From: Farysia itapuensis | Lineage: Eukaryota > Basidiomycota > Ustilaginomycetes > Ustilaginales > Ustilaginaceae | Reading direction: 5' to 3' | DNA: 64,000 nt | Assembly: GCA_023212645.1 (NCBI GenBank) | Contig: JALBYC010000001.1 | Coordinates: 620,001 to 684,000 of the forward strand | Part shown: positions 48,171-59,600 of the stretch, piece after piece | Numbering within the stretch: position 1 is the first letter of the stretch | How the letters are laid out: every line of letters starts with the position of its first letter | Notes under the pieces: model-generated | What the model was told of the DNA's origin: nothing | The model's database searches: none | Seen by the model: only the letters and a program-made list of their open reading frames with translations | Translations under genes and position numbers: made by a program

Positions 48171-50941
48171 ATGTATCGCGCAAAGGATCAAAAGCGAGGC
48201 GGTAGGAGAGGTGGCGGAAGAGGAGGTGGAGGTCGTGGTCGAGGTCGTGGTGGAGGACGTGGAGGTGGTGCTAGCAGAGGCGGTGGCCAGCACCAGGGTG
48301 TTCGCGCCAACTACCACACCGGTGACCAGAAGAACCCTCGTCTAGAAGCGTATTACATCGACCAAGGCATCATCCCGCCCTCAGAATGGGGTACTTTCAT
48401 GGAAACACTCCGATCCCCGCTGCCCACAACATTCCGACTCACCGCTGGCAAAGAGACAACACCACAACTGCTCAAAGCCTTAGAGGAAATTTACACCCCT
48501 TTCTTGTCCAACGTCATTTTCGATGGCGAAAAGGTCGATCCTCCCAAAACCCTGCCATGGTACCCACATGGTCTCGGCTGGCACCTGAACACCAAGAAGA
48601 ACGTCATCCGCAAGTCTCCCGAGTTCAAGCGTTTCCACCAGTTTTTGGTACACGAGACAGACGTTGGGTCCATCAGTCGGCAAGAGGCCGTTTCCATGCT
48701 TCCGCCACTGTTCTTGGACGTGCAGCCTCACCACATTGTTCTCGACATGTGCGCAGCACCTGGTTCCAAGACAGCTCAGCTGATTGAGTCCCTTCACTCG
48801 CCCTTCACGTCTGCGCCAAACGCGTACGACGCAATGCCGACCGGTCTCATCATTGCCAACGACTCGGACACCAAGCGTGCTCATATGCTCGTGCATCAGT
48901 CGCAGCGTCTCCCATCACCCAACTTTCTCGTCACAAATCTGGACGCTTCGACGTACCAGTCGATTCAGGTGCCATACAAGGGTCCTGAAGAGGGTGCAGA
49001 GGTTCAACAAATCGCCATGAAGTATGACAGAATCCTCGCCGATGTTCCGTGTTCAGGAGACGGAACGATTCGCAAAAACGTGCCTATCTGGAAGGAATGG
49101 ACACCCAACAACGCCGTCGGCCTCCACGCTCTGCAACTCAAGATCCTCATTCGAGGTCTCAACCAGCTTCGAGATGGAGGACAGCTCGTCTACTCGACTT
49201 GTTCCATGAACCCGATCGAGAACGAAGCCGTCGTCGCCGAAGCCATTCGACGCTTCCAAGGCAAAGTCAAGATCGTTGACTGCAGCGCGCGACTTCCGGA
49301 ACTTGTACGTCGCAAAGGCATGACCACCTGGAAAGCGGCTCCGGGACGAGGATCGCACCTGTTCGGCAAGTCAAAGCATGCTCTTGAGAAAAAAGCACAG
49401 GGCGAAGCAGCTGCAGCAGCTGTAGAAGAAGCGAACACGGACGCCGACGCCGATATGGAGGACGCCGAGGGCGAAGTAGACGACACCGTGGAGACGGAAG
49501 CTGAACCAGATCAAGCTACTACTGCTGCCCAGGGCGAAAGCAGCACGGCGCAGGTAGCGCCACCAATGCCGCCGGCTGGCACGCAAGAGTACCGTGACCG
49601 CTTGCCAGAGATTGCCTGGATCGATGACTGGGAGCAGCTGAATGAATTGGACGCCGAACTCGCTTCAAGGACACCCAAGACACTCTGGCCACAGGGCGAC
49701 GAAGAAGAGCTGGGCACGCAGCACTGCATGCGACTATACCCGCACTTGCAAGACACAGGAGGCTTCTTTGTCGCTCTGCTGGAAAAGGTTGGCGATGTCA
49801 ATGCTGAGGGCATGGCTGCAGGTATGATTCGCGCCATGGACCATCTTGACGCACTAGACGTCAACAGCGAGACTCTGGCCGCGCCAGTACTTTCGGAATC
49901 GGAAGTCAACGGCGACACTCTCAACGCTCCGACCAAGCGAGAGCTGTCTCCTCAAGCTGACGAGGAGGAGCGTGCCGCGAAGAAGCTGAAGGAGGAAGAA
50001 AGCGCAGACGTAGAGCCCGAAATCTCTGCAGACACCAACGTCAAGGATGACAAGCATGCTCTTGATCGAGCCCGTAAAATTGCCCAGCAGAAAGCAGTTT
50101 CCGAAGGCCATGGGTTGTCCGGCGGTCTACCTTACAAAGAGGATCCATTCGCTTACATCCACCCCTCCAATGACCAGGTTCAGATCTGCAAGACCTTCTT
50201 TGATCTCAAAGAGACTTTCCCGCTGCGAAATCTGCTTGTTCGCAATGAAGACCATCTGCCGTTGCGATCGGTCTACCTTACCTCTACCACCGCACGTGCC
50301 GTCATTACTGGAGGTGGGCCAGGTCGAGGCAGCCACCCAACCATGAACCCTATCCTTCTGCGTTTGCTCAATTGCGGTATCAAAAGTCTGGGACGACAAG
50401 ACGCTGGCAAGGATGTCACGCTGCAGTGCAAGTGGCGAATCATTTCTGACGGCTTGCTGTCCATCCGACCCCACATCGAGGAGCGGGCCATTGTATCGTG
50501 CGAGCTCAAGGATCTGGCCTTCCTCATCTCTCACCACTACCCGATTTTGGACCATGTGCCAGGCGAGTTTGGCAAGACGTTGAAGGGCAAGAAAATGGGC
50601 AGCTATGTGATCGACGTTCTTCCCTCGGAGCACCAGGGCCAGAGAGTGGACCACAAGATGAGCTTCCCCGTCTGGAGAGCCGTCAACAGTGTCAACCTGA
50701 TGCTCGACAAACAAGAAAAGAGGTATGTTAAATTCGCTTGGGCCGCTGTTTTCCTTTTTTTTTTCTTGGTTGCGAACTGGTCTGACCGTTTTTTTGGCTT
50801 TTCTTCCTGCTCAGTGCACTGTCTTATCGTATCTTTGATACGGACCTTTCGAGCGAAGACGGCGGTCGACAATTCTCCTCGCAGCCCTCTAAAAAGCCTG
50901 CCAAATCAGCAACAGCTGGGTCTGCCGCAAAAGATACCGAG
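48171..50941 (+). CDS. TRM4: tRNA (cytosine-5) methyltransferase Trm4/Ncl1 (NSUN2 family), apparently joined in frame to URA5
   Basis: Exon 1 is 48171..50722 and exon 2 begins at 50815, after a 92-nt intron. The N-terminus is an RGG/Gly-Arg tract (about residues 9-45). The methyltransferase core has the SAM loop DMCAAPGSKTAQL (about 189), the DVPCSGDG motif IV (about 293) and the catalytic Cys in YSTCSMNPIENE (about 342). An acidic Ala/Glu-rich insert follows at about 405-465. Exon 2 supplies ALSYRIF, the expected Trm4 C-terminal stretch. After splicing no stop codon occurs before the OPRT frame, so the predicted product is a 1158-residue fusion ending at 51739. If the intron is retained, translation stops at 51002 (943 residues). 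Trm4 makes m5C in nuclear and cytosolic tRNAs. Confidence 0.85.
50723..50814 (+). other. Intron in TRM4 that sets the frame into URA5
   Basis: Donor GTATGT follows exon 1 in phase 2. A CTGAC branch-like site and poly-T tracts lead to acceptor CTGCTCAG ending at 50814. The length, 92 nt, is not a multiple of three, so retention and removal give different C-termini. The retained frame contains no stop inside the intron. Confidence 0.75.
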
Positions 50942-51739
50942 ATGGCGCTGTCTGACGCCGAAGACGCGGCTCGTGCAGCGGCCTCTTCTGTCACCGCTGT
51001 AGCAAAACCCGCCAAAGTGGAGCTAGCGCCATATCAGTCCGAGTACATTCAGCTGGCGCTCGACAGCAGTATTCTCAAGTTCGATGGTCCATACACGCTC
51101 AAGTCGGGTCGTCTGTCGCCCTACTTCTTCAACGCTGGACTGTTCAACACGGGAGCCAAGATTGCCAAGGTTGCCGAATGCTATGCTCAACGCATCATCG
51201 ATTCCGGTGTGCAGTTCGACGTGTTGTTCGGACCGGCTTACAAGGGTATTCCGCTTGCTGCTGCTACAGCCTTGGCGTTGCAGACCAAGCACGGCAAGGA
51301 TGTTGGCTTCTGCTTCAACCGCAAGGAAGCCAAGACGCACGGCGAGGGCGGTAGTCTGGTCGGCGCCGAGCTCAAGGGTCGAGTGCTAATTCTCGACGAT
51401 GTCATTACCGCGGGAACGGCCATCAACGAAGCCATGGAGATCCTGGCCACTCAGAAAGAGGCTCAGCTCGCCGGTGTCGTTATCGCCCTGGACCGCCAAG
51501 AAAAGTCTGGAAAGGACGGTGTGGTGGCACCCACCAGTGCCATTACCGAAGTCGAGGCACGCTACAACACCAAAGTCTACTCAGTCGTCACACTCGACCA
51601 GATCATAGAATTCATGAAGACTGGCCCAAGAAGCACGACCTACGCTCCCCAAATTACACAGATGAACCAGTACCGCATTCAGTACGGCACCAGCGACATT
51701 GCCAAGGCCGAAGCGCAAGCTCAAGGCAGCAACCCATAG
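50942..51739 (+). CDS. URA5: Orotate phosphoribosyltransferase (pyrimidine synthesis)
   Basis: From the ATG at 50942 this is 265 residues. It transfers ribose-5-phosphate from PRPP to orotate, giving OMP. After an Ala-rich N-terminal extension of about 28 residues, the core starts near PYQSEYIQLALDSSILKF. Conserved pieces are LKSGRLSPYFFNAGLFNTG, FGPAYKGIPLAA, FNRKEAKTHGEGG and the PRPP-binding LILDDVITAGTA. The frame is continuous with TRM4 exon 2 (50815 onward), without an intervening stop. The enzyme is therefore either the C-terminal half of a fusion or is made from its own ATG on a separate transcript. Its own promoter would have to lie inside TRM4. Fungal OPRTs are usually about 225 residues. 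Convergent with the G-alpha gene. Confidence 0.92.
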   Translation: MALSDAEDAARAAASSVTAVAKPAKVELAPYQSEYIQLALDSSILKFDGPYTLKSGRLSPYFFNAGLFNTGAKIAKVAECYAQRIIDSGVQFDVLFGPAYKGIPLAAATALALQTKHGKDVGFCFNRKEAKTHGEGGSLVGAELKGRVLILDDVITAGTAINEAMEILATQKEAQLAGVVIALDRQEKSGKDGVVAPTSAITEVEARYNTKVYSVVTLDQIIEFMKTGPRSTTYAPQITQMNQYRIQYGTSDIAKAEAQAQGSNP

Positions 51740-52050
51740 ACCCCACACGCAAATGGAAGATTCTCGCGCAAAATGTAATTGTCTCAAGACTAGAGCAAGG
51801 GATGTCTGGGGAGAGGTTTGGTAATGAAAGAATCGGACAAGAAGCGAAAGAAGATGCTGTGTGACAAAGATGCCAATGAACAGACACAGGTCTGGACAAG
51901 GCACGGGAGAGAGAGGGAGGGAAAGATGAGCCAGGTCCCGAACGCCGACGCTCGCTGGCTCTTTTCGGGAGAGCGGGGGAGCAAAAGATAGAGCGGGGGG
52001 ACGCTTCTCTGGTATACATGCTGTTAGGGGAAAAAAAGGGGGAGTGCGGG
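51740..52050. other. Convergent 3' region URA5 / G-alpha
   Basis: These 311 bp between two stop codons contain A-rich and purine-rich tracts on the plus strand. No gene was recognised. Confidence 0.4.
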
Positions 52051-53115
52051 CTATAGCAAGCCAATGTCTCGCAGGTTGACCTGGATAATGATATCGTTGA
52101 CGGCCGACATGACGAACTTGATCTGACTGGTGTCGGTGGCGCAAGTGAAGTGGGTGTAGATCGACTTGGCGTCAGACTGGTTGAGGCTGACGAAACGGTT
52201 GACAATGTAGTCGCAGGCCGCGTTGTAGTCCTGACCGCCGGTATAGTCGCTGAAAAAGTCGGCCATGGGGGAAATGGCCAATTTCTGCTTGAACAGGTCG
52301 ATTTTGTTGAGAAAGAGAATGATGGACGTCTTTACAAACCACCTCGAGTTACAGATGCTGTCGAATAGCGTGAGTGCCTCTTGCATACGGTTGACGTTCT
52401 CGTCTTCGTACAGCAGCTGGTCATACTCTGAAATGGCGACGAGGAAGATAATGGCAGTGACGTTTTCGAAGCAGTGTATCCATTTCTTGCGCTCCGAACG
52501 CTGTCCACCTACGTCAAAGAGCTTGTAGTTCAAGTCACCGATCTGGAAGTGTGTCTCGGTGATACCTGTAGTCTTGACCCGTGATCGGAGCACGTCCTGG
52601 TCGTTGGGGAGGTAAGCGGGGTCGGCCATGCGTGAGATGGAGTCAAAGTAGTATTTAGCCGAGTCGTTGAGCTGATACTCTCTGCTTCGCAGGAAACAGG
52701 CTTGAACGCCGTGATCGGACCAGAGGCCGGCGATGGCGTCGGCGATTTCATGGGGCAGAGTATCTGACTCAATGCTCGGTGAAAGGCCGAGAATGATTTC
52801 TGCCCGGGGAGCGTTGTTGCCGTCTGCGAGAGGAATATCGAGGCGCTCCATTGCATCGAGAATGACGCGCATGGATTGCAGTGTGTTGGAGAAGATGATC
52901 TCCTTGTACGAGAGTCGCTCTTCGGTGGTGTAGGATCCGTGGTTGATGAGTTTCATCTGCTTGAGGATGGTCGACTTGCCCGACTCTCCAGCGCCGAGCA
53001 AGAGCATTTTGATCTCATTCTTCTGGGCAGCACGATCCTTTTTCAGCTGTGCTTCGATCGCATCGTTGCGGGCCTGACCCTCGGGGTCGGCTGCCTTGGA
53101 CGCACCACAACCCAT
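52051..53115 (-). CDS. GPA1: Heterotrimeric G protein alpha subunit, fungal group I (Gpa1/FadA-like)
   Basis: This 354-residue GTPase starts MGCGASK, with Gly2 for myristoylation and Cys3 for palmitoylation. GTP-binding motifs are intact: GAGESGKST (41-49), switch I RVKTTGIT, switch II DVGGQRSERKKW with the catalytic Gln, NKID, and TCATDT near 326. The N-terminal block EGQARNDAIEAQLKKDR and the overall sequence match group I fungal G-alpha proteins, which act in pheromone, nutrient or growth signalling. The C-terminus ends RDIGLL, so the Cys four residues from the end, used by pertussis toxin in many relatives, is absent. Assignment to a particular smut paralogue (Gpa1 to Gpa4) is tentative. 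The gene has no intron and diverges from GLN4. Confidence 0.88.
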   Translation of the reverse strand: MGCGASKAADPEGQARNDAIEAQLKKDRAAQKNEIKMLLLGAGESGKSTILKQMKLINHGSYTTEERLSYKEIIFSNTLQSMRVILDAMERLDIPLADGNNAPRAEIILGLSPSIESDTLPHEIADAIAGLWSDHGVQACFLRSREYQLNDSAKYYFDSISRMADPAYLPNDQDVLRSRVKTTGITETHFQIGDLNYKLFDVGGQRSERKKWIHCFENVTAIIFLVAISEYDQLLYEDENVNRMQEALTLFDSICNSRWFVKTSIILFLNKIDLFKQKLAISPMADFFSDYTGGQDYNAACDYIVNRFVSLNQSDAKSIYTHFTCATDTSQIKFVMSAVNDIIIQVNLRDIGLL

Positions 53116-53702
53116 GACGACACCCTAATCGGCGAAGAATAGATCGAGTACAGATCAAAGCTGCTGCAGTGTGCGAGTAGAGAAGGAAAGAGAGAACGCG
53201 ACAAAGGAACGTCGACCGAGAGAAGGTGGGGAATTGGACAAGAGCAACCGTGGTCCAACATCGATGCCATCCCGAGACTTCGACGCTTCGACTCAACGCG
53301 ACTGCCAATAACCAATCCAAAACAAAAAAGGGCAACGCAAATACAAAGTGCATCCTTCCAACCCCTAATTTAAAGTGTAATGGGGCGATCATCTGCAGGT
53401 TACCCGCTCGCCATCTGCCTGCCCTTTCATATCAAGTGCTCGTGTCACCACCGTAGCATCGTGTCTTCTCTTGTTCTCACTCGTTCCCACCTTGTCCGCA
53501 GCTCAAACACCTTTACCTTGTGGTGCTTGCGTGGGATATTGTGCTCCGTCGCTGAGAAGACGGTCGTAACTACTCTAACACGGATTTGCGTTTCATTTAT
53601 CGCGATCAGATCAGTCTGGCCAGATTTCATATTTCTTCCAAAATTTACCGTTGCGCTTCTGACCATCTTGCTTGCCCCTTCCTACAACAGCCTACGTCCG
53701 TC
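53116..53702. promoter_or_regulatory. Divergent promoter region G-alpha / GLN4
   Basis: These 587 bp serve two divergent genes. The plus strand is pyrimidine-rich in the last 250 bp before GLN4. No specific operator was recognised. Confidence 0.4.
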
Positions 53703-56484
53703 ATGCCTCCCAAGGTCGACGTCAACGATCCAGAGAATGTGCGGCTGCTCAAGCTGTTCGAGTCCCTCAACTTGACTGGCAATCGTGCACTCGAAACACT
53801 CACAAATCCCAAGCACACCTCAGCACTAGAAAGCGTTATCGCAGATAACAATCTCACCGCCCAAAGCATCGACCCCAAGGCTTCTGCTCTCATCATCATA
53901 GCATCTACGGGAAAAGACGCGTCAACGACAACCAGCCGCAACTATGTTGTGTCGCGCATTGTCGATGGAAGCCTGAACTCGACAGACCAAGTGAATGCCG
54001 CCTACAAGTATCTAGCAACAGTGGACGGACAAACGGATCCTCGGCAATTTGACGCAGAATGCGGGGTTGGTAAGTATTGACTTGGTGCTCAGGCGCTTGA
54101 GAGTTTGCGGGATGTATAACACAAGAAACAAACGCAAGTATTAGAGCCGCTCGAGAAGCTTCGGCTCCTCATGGCATGAAGTTCTCTAAATTTGACTGAC
54201 CATCCTCTCAGCCTGGGCACAAAGTGTCAGAAGCCCTTTAACTGACATCGAATCTGTTTCCGAATCTGTCGCAGGTGTCGTCGTCACCCCTGACCAGTGC
54301 AGATCCGCCGTCGATGCCTACATTGCCTCTCACAGATCTGATCTCGATCCGGTTGAAGGATGGCCTAAACTAGGCGCAATTCTCGCCGGTGTCAAGGCCT
54401 CGTCCGCCGACATGCGATGGGCCAACACTGTCGACGTCAAAAACGCTGTCGAAGCAGGTCTTCTTGCCACGTACGGTCCCAAGAAGGCTGCCCCGCCAAA
54501 GGAGAAGAAGAAGGCGCCATCCACTTCTGCTGTCGCTTCCTCCTCTGCCAAAGATGCTACCGGCCCTGTTGACCCGGAAGCCATGTTCAAAGAGGGTTTT
54601 CTCGCCAGCTTGCATAAGCCTGGAGAGAACCCGCAGATTGATCCAAGGTTGAAACGCGAGCATTTAGCAGCGACTAACGGCAAAGTCTTTACCCGTTTCC
54701 CGCCCGAACCTAACGGCTTCTTACATATCGGGCACAGTAAGGCTATCGCTGTCAACTTTGGTTTTGCCAAATACCACAACGGTCTATGTTATCTCCGCTA
54801 CGATGACACCAATCCAGAGGCCGAAGAAGAAAAGTACTTTGTCAGCATCCTCGAGACTGTTCGTTGGCTTGGCTTCGAGCCTTTCAAAGTCACTTACTCT
54901 AGCGACTACTTCCAGCGTCTATACGAGCTAGCCGTTGAGCTCATCAAGAGAGATAAAGCGTACGTCGACCACTCCACACCCGACGAGATTAAAGAGCAAC
55001 GCGGTGGACCAGAACGCGGACCACGCAAACCGTCCAAATATCGCAATCGACCCATTCAGGAATCGCTCCAGGACTTTGAGGACATGAAGGCAGGCAAATA
55101 CCAGCCCGGCAAAGTCACGTTGCGCATGAAGCAGAACCTCGAAGACGGCAACCCTCAAATGTGGGACTTGATTGCCTACCGTGTCCTGGAAGCCTCACAT
55201 CATCGCACCGGCAAAGACTGGTGCATTTACCCGACCTACGACTTCACGCACTGTCTGGTGGATAGCTTCGAAAACATCAGCCACTCTCTCTGCACTACCG
55301 AGTTCATCCTCTCCCGCGTTTCCTACGAATGGCTTTGCGATGCATTGGAGGTGTACAAGCCAAGACAGTCAGAGTACGGAAGGTTGGCGCTGCAAGGTAC
55401 CGTCATGTCCAAGCGCAAGATTCTCAAGCTGGTGAAAGAAGGCTATATTGAAGATTGGGACGACCCGCGGATGTTTACGCTTATTGCGCTTCGCCGACGC
55501 GGTGTGCCTCCGGGTGCCATTCTCTCGTTTGTCAGCTCCCTTGGTGTGACCACGGCCAAGTCGACAATTCAGATCAGCCGATTTGACCAAGCAGTACGCC
55601 AGTATCTCGAAACCAGCACTCCTCGACTCATGATGGTGCTCAATCCCCTCAAGATTACAATCGAGAATTTGCCTGAAGATTACTTGTTGGAAATCGAGAA
55701 GCCACTGCACCCTAAAGTGCCGGAGATGGGTAGCAACAAGATCCCGTTCACTCGCACTCTCTACATCGACGCGTCCGACTTCCGCACAGAAGACAGCAAA
55801 GACTATTTCCGTCTGGCGCCAGGGAAGACGGTGGGTCTCCTGCAGGTGCCTTTCCCTATCACCTGCACATCTTTCAAGACAAATGACAATGGCGTTCCAG
55901 TCGAGGTGATTGCAACCTACGGCGATGCAAAGACGCCCAAGCCAAAGACGTACATTCAGTGGGTTGCCGAGCACGCTGCCTCTCATAGCCCGGTCATCGT
56001 GGACGAAACACGCGTCTTCCACCAACTCTTCACCTCAGACGACCCGGCAGCTGAGGACAACTACCTCGATCACCTCAATCCCGACTCACTCGAGATCATC
56101 AAGAATGCCATGATTGAAGTCGGCTTCTGGGACGTTGCCAAGCACAGTATTGAGCAAGCACGCAAGCAATCCCAGGACAGGACAGCTCAGGCACAAAAAG
56201 ACTCGGAAAAGGCTTTGGCAGAAACGAGCACGCCCGCCAACACGGGCGCAGGCGCTCCAGAAGCAACAGCCGATCAGCTTCTCGGCAAAGAACTCGTCCG
56301 CTTCCAAGGGATGCGTACCGCCTACTTTGCGCTCGACCGTCTCAGTGGCGACCTTGGCTTGTTCGGCGACAAGACGCCGGGCGGCAAGATTGTCCTCAAT
56401 CGAATCGTCTCGCTCAAAGAAGACTCGAAAAAGGACGACGTCAAAGCCGCGCCTGGTAAAGGCGCAAAGCAGAGCACTAAATAA
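53703..56484 (+). CDS. GLN4: Glutaminyl-tRNA synthetase (two exons)
   Basis: The coding sequence joins 53703..54069 and 54275..56484 and gives 858 residues. The junction makes ECGVGVVVTPDQ, matching the eukaryotic GlnRS N-terminal domain. The class I catalytic core follows: FPPEPNGFLHIGHSK (about residue 264), then RYDDTNPEAEEEKYF, then the KMSKS-type VMSKRKI (about 499), then the beta-barrel anticodon-binding domain. The enzyme charges tRNA-Gln in the cytosol. A basic Lys/Pro/Ala-rich linker (about 187-215) separates the N-terminal domain from the core. The intron (205 nt) contains a second usable acceptor at 54211 that would add 21 in-frame residues. Yeast Gln4 has 809 residues. Confidence 0.95.
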
Positions 56485-56684
56485 AGTACCTCGCGCTTTC
56501 TTCATTATCTAGCAAAGCTGAAGATGCTACATATAGAATGAAGGTTGGTGTGGAATGAATTGAGGTGATTGAGGCTCAGTCGCAGACGTAGCATTTTCGC
56601 GATAGTGGCAGTGTTGGGAAGTGCATTTCAATTCGGACTTGTTTGCTGCAGGGTCCTACTTGGACACCACTCAGCTTTGGGATC

Positions 56685-59600
56685 ATGGCATCAACGGGAG
56701 AGCGTGCACGTCGTGCGCTCTTGGAAGATGCACGAGCAGAGGAGGCCATCACTGTCAACCAGCGTGCCCTCATCGACAAGATTCTCGCGAGATATGCCGC
56801 TGAATTCACCGTGTTTCGTGAGCTGCTACAGAATGCGGACGATGCTGGCGCCACCCACTGCGAGCTGCGCTTTGAATCACAGCGCGCCAAGTCAGACACA
56901 TCACAGTCAACCTCACCCCTCTTGCCCGACTTCAAAGCGAGTTTGCAGAACTGGGTCTTTCGCAACGATGGTAAGCCCTTCGGCAACGACGATTGGTCTC
57001 GACTACGCAGGATCGCAGAAGGAAATCCCGACCCTGATCGCATCGGTGCCTTTGGCGTCGGCTTCTACTCTCTCTTCAGTATCTGTGAAGAGCCGATTGT
57101 GTCGTCTGGCGACGAGTTGATGGGCTTTTTCTGGAAAGGCGATGCTCTCTTTACAAAGCGTGCCAAGAACCATGCCAGCGATACTTCGCCCGCTGGCAAG
57201 CCATGGACCACCTTCTTCATGGCTCTTCGTGAACCAGCTGCGTTTCCAGAATCGCCCATGGCACTCGCAAAGTTTCTTGCCACTTCGCTCACTTTCACCA
57301 CAAAGATCCGAACCGTTGGTCTCTACTGGGACGACCAAATGCTCTGTACGCTTGACAAGAAGCTAGCGCTGCCAAAGTCAATGCCCATGCCTGGTCACCT
57401 CAATGCATACAGCCCTGCCAAGGTCATGAGAGTGCGCGATCTAGAGTCCACCTCGGTCCAGATCGACGTTCAAGCCATGCAGTACCTCATAGACGCAGCA
57501 GAAAAGGACAAGCCCAAGTCGATACAATCTCTCGCCTCTGCACTCGGCAAGACTGCAGGCGGTGGTCTCACTTCCATGCTGCAGAGCGCCTTTGGCTTCT
57601 CCTCTCAGAAAGCAAAGGAGAGGGAGCTACAGAGAGCACGAGACGCGGAAGCAGCAGAAGCAGCCAAACCTCGCCTCGACGCCACTGCCGCCCTGCTGTC
57701 CACAACTTCGGCTTCAATTCACCTCCGCATTGCGACTGCAAACGTAACCGTTTCCGCCGACAAAGCGTTCGAAAGAGAGATCGAGAGAAGCACCAAAAAG
57801 CCACCGCCGAAAGTCACCGCCTTTCATCTCATCTTCACCGGCAAAGACGACTACGATGCCAGCTTCCCCGCCGAGGAGGATAGTGCCGACGCATCCAGCA
57901 ATTCCGCGTCGCGAGCCGTATCTCTGGATTCAGGTGTCCGTCAGATCTTCAGCGGACTTATGCCCAGACTCGAAGATCAGGGTCACACCTTCATTGGATT
58001 CAGAACACATCAGACGACGGGTTTCAGTGGACATATTGCTGCACGCTTTATTCCCACCGTTGAGCGCGAGTCTCTCGACTTTATCGATCGGTACTGTGCC
58101 CAATGGAATTCCGAGCTGCTCTCTATGGGAGGCTATGTAGCCCGCGCCGTTTACGAAAACGAGTTGCAGGACCTGGGACGTCAGTGGACAAATGCATTTG
58201 GTGATAAGCGTCCGACTGACAACAATGTCACTGCTCAAGCGCTTACGGACCGCGCCCTTCACCTCATGCGATTCTTCACCTTCCGCACATCGTCACCTTC
58301 TTCGCGTGTCTCTTCACTCTTTCTCACCTCCTTCTTTGGCTCTGCTCGTCAGAACACCATATCGCTCCTATCGACACGAGGTGTGAAGCATTCAGCTGCC
58401 GTGCGCGTCCCAAATGCCCTTCTTTCCGACTTCGTCAAGAACCTAGCTGTAATTCCCCCAGATCATGTCGAAATGGCGCCGGACTTTGTCCGCGAGGTGC
58501 GATCTCGAAATTTGGTGCAAGACATCACCATGGACGACGTCTTCACCGAGCTTGGGTCACATGCTTTGTCAATCGCAGAAATGACGGCATGTCTCAAATG
58601 GTGGGTCAGCGTAGCTGCCCATCCGTCCTACGACATCAGTCTACGTCCCAAGTTGCTGAACAGCGCAATGCTCACCGTCATCGACCCAACGGACAAGCAA
58701 ATGCCCGAAAAGATCCAGCCTTTGAGCGCCGCCCGCTACTACCTCAACACCTCGCGACTGCCCACTGATGTGCCACTGCCAGAGACGTGCCTTTCATACG
58801 AAGTGTCAAAGAGCTTCTCCGCCCAAGAGCTTTCCCGAACGTTTGGCTGGTCAGAGCTCGCCGTCCCACTGTGGCTGAAGAACGTGGTGAACCTCAGTGC
58901 TGCGACAGCCCGTAGTGCCTCATTGCTTGCTGACGATCTCGACTTGCAAAAGTCGCCCGCGTTTGCCGAGAAGATCTTACTGGTCCTCTCGAGAACGTGG
59001 TTTGCCTTGCCTGCAAACCAGCACGAAGAAATTCGACAGATGCTGGCAGACACAACGTGTGTCCCTACTCGGCTCCAGATGCAAAAGCCAAACGATGCCT
59101 ATTTCGCAAATGTATCGTTGTTCTCGGATCTGCCCATTGTCGACTTCCCCTCCGCCCAAGTCAAAGGCAATCTTGAAAAAGTTCTGGTCGCACTGGGTGT
59201 GCGCAAGCATGTCGAACTACAGATGATCTTCAACCGACTAGTCGCCGGCGGGGGATGGTCGCACGTCGACTTGGTCGCCTATCTCGCCTCCAACAAAGAC
59301 TCGCTGTCGGAGCTTGAACGCGAGCGTCTTCGAAAAACGCCCATCTTCCCTCGCCATGGCGAGACAGGTGGCTTGAAAGCAGACGGAAAGCCAAGAATTC
59401 TTCGCTATCGAGCAACGGATCTGTATGAACCGACAGAAGCACTCAAAGCTCTTAATTTACCCGTGCTTGACTGGACCGACAAGACTTGGAAGCCAACTTC
59501 GGACGAAGCCAGATTCGTTTTCGATCTTGGTCTTAAGCGATACCCGCCCATGGAAGAGATTCTTGCTCTAGCAGCCGATGCCGCGCAAGAGACACTACGG

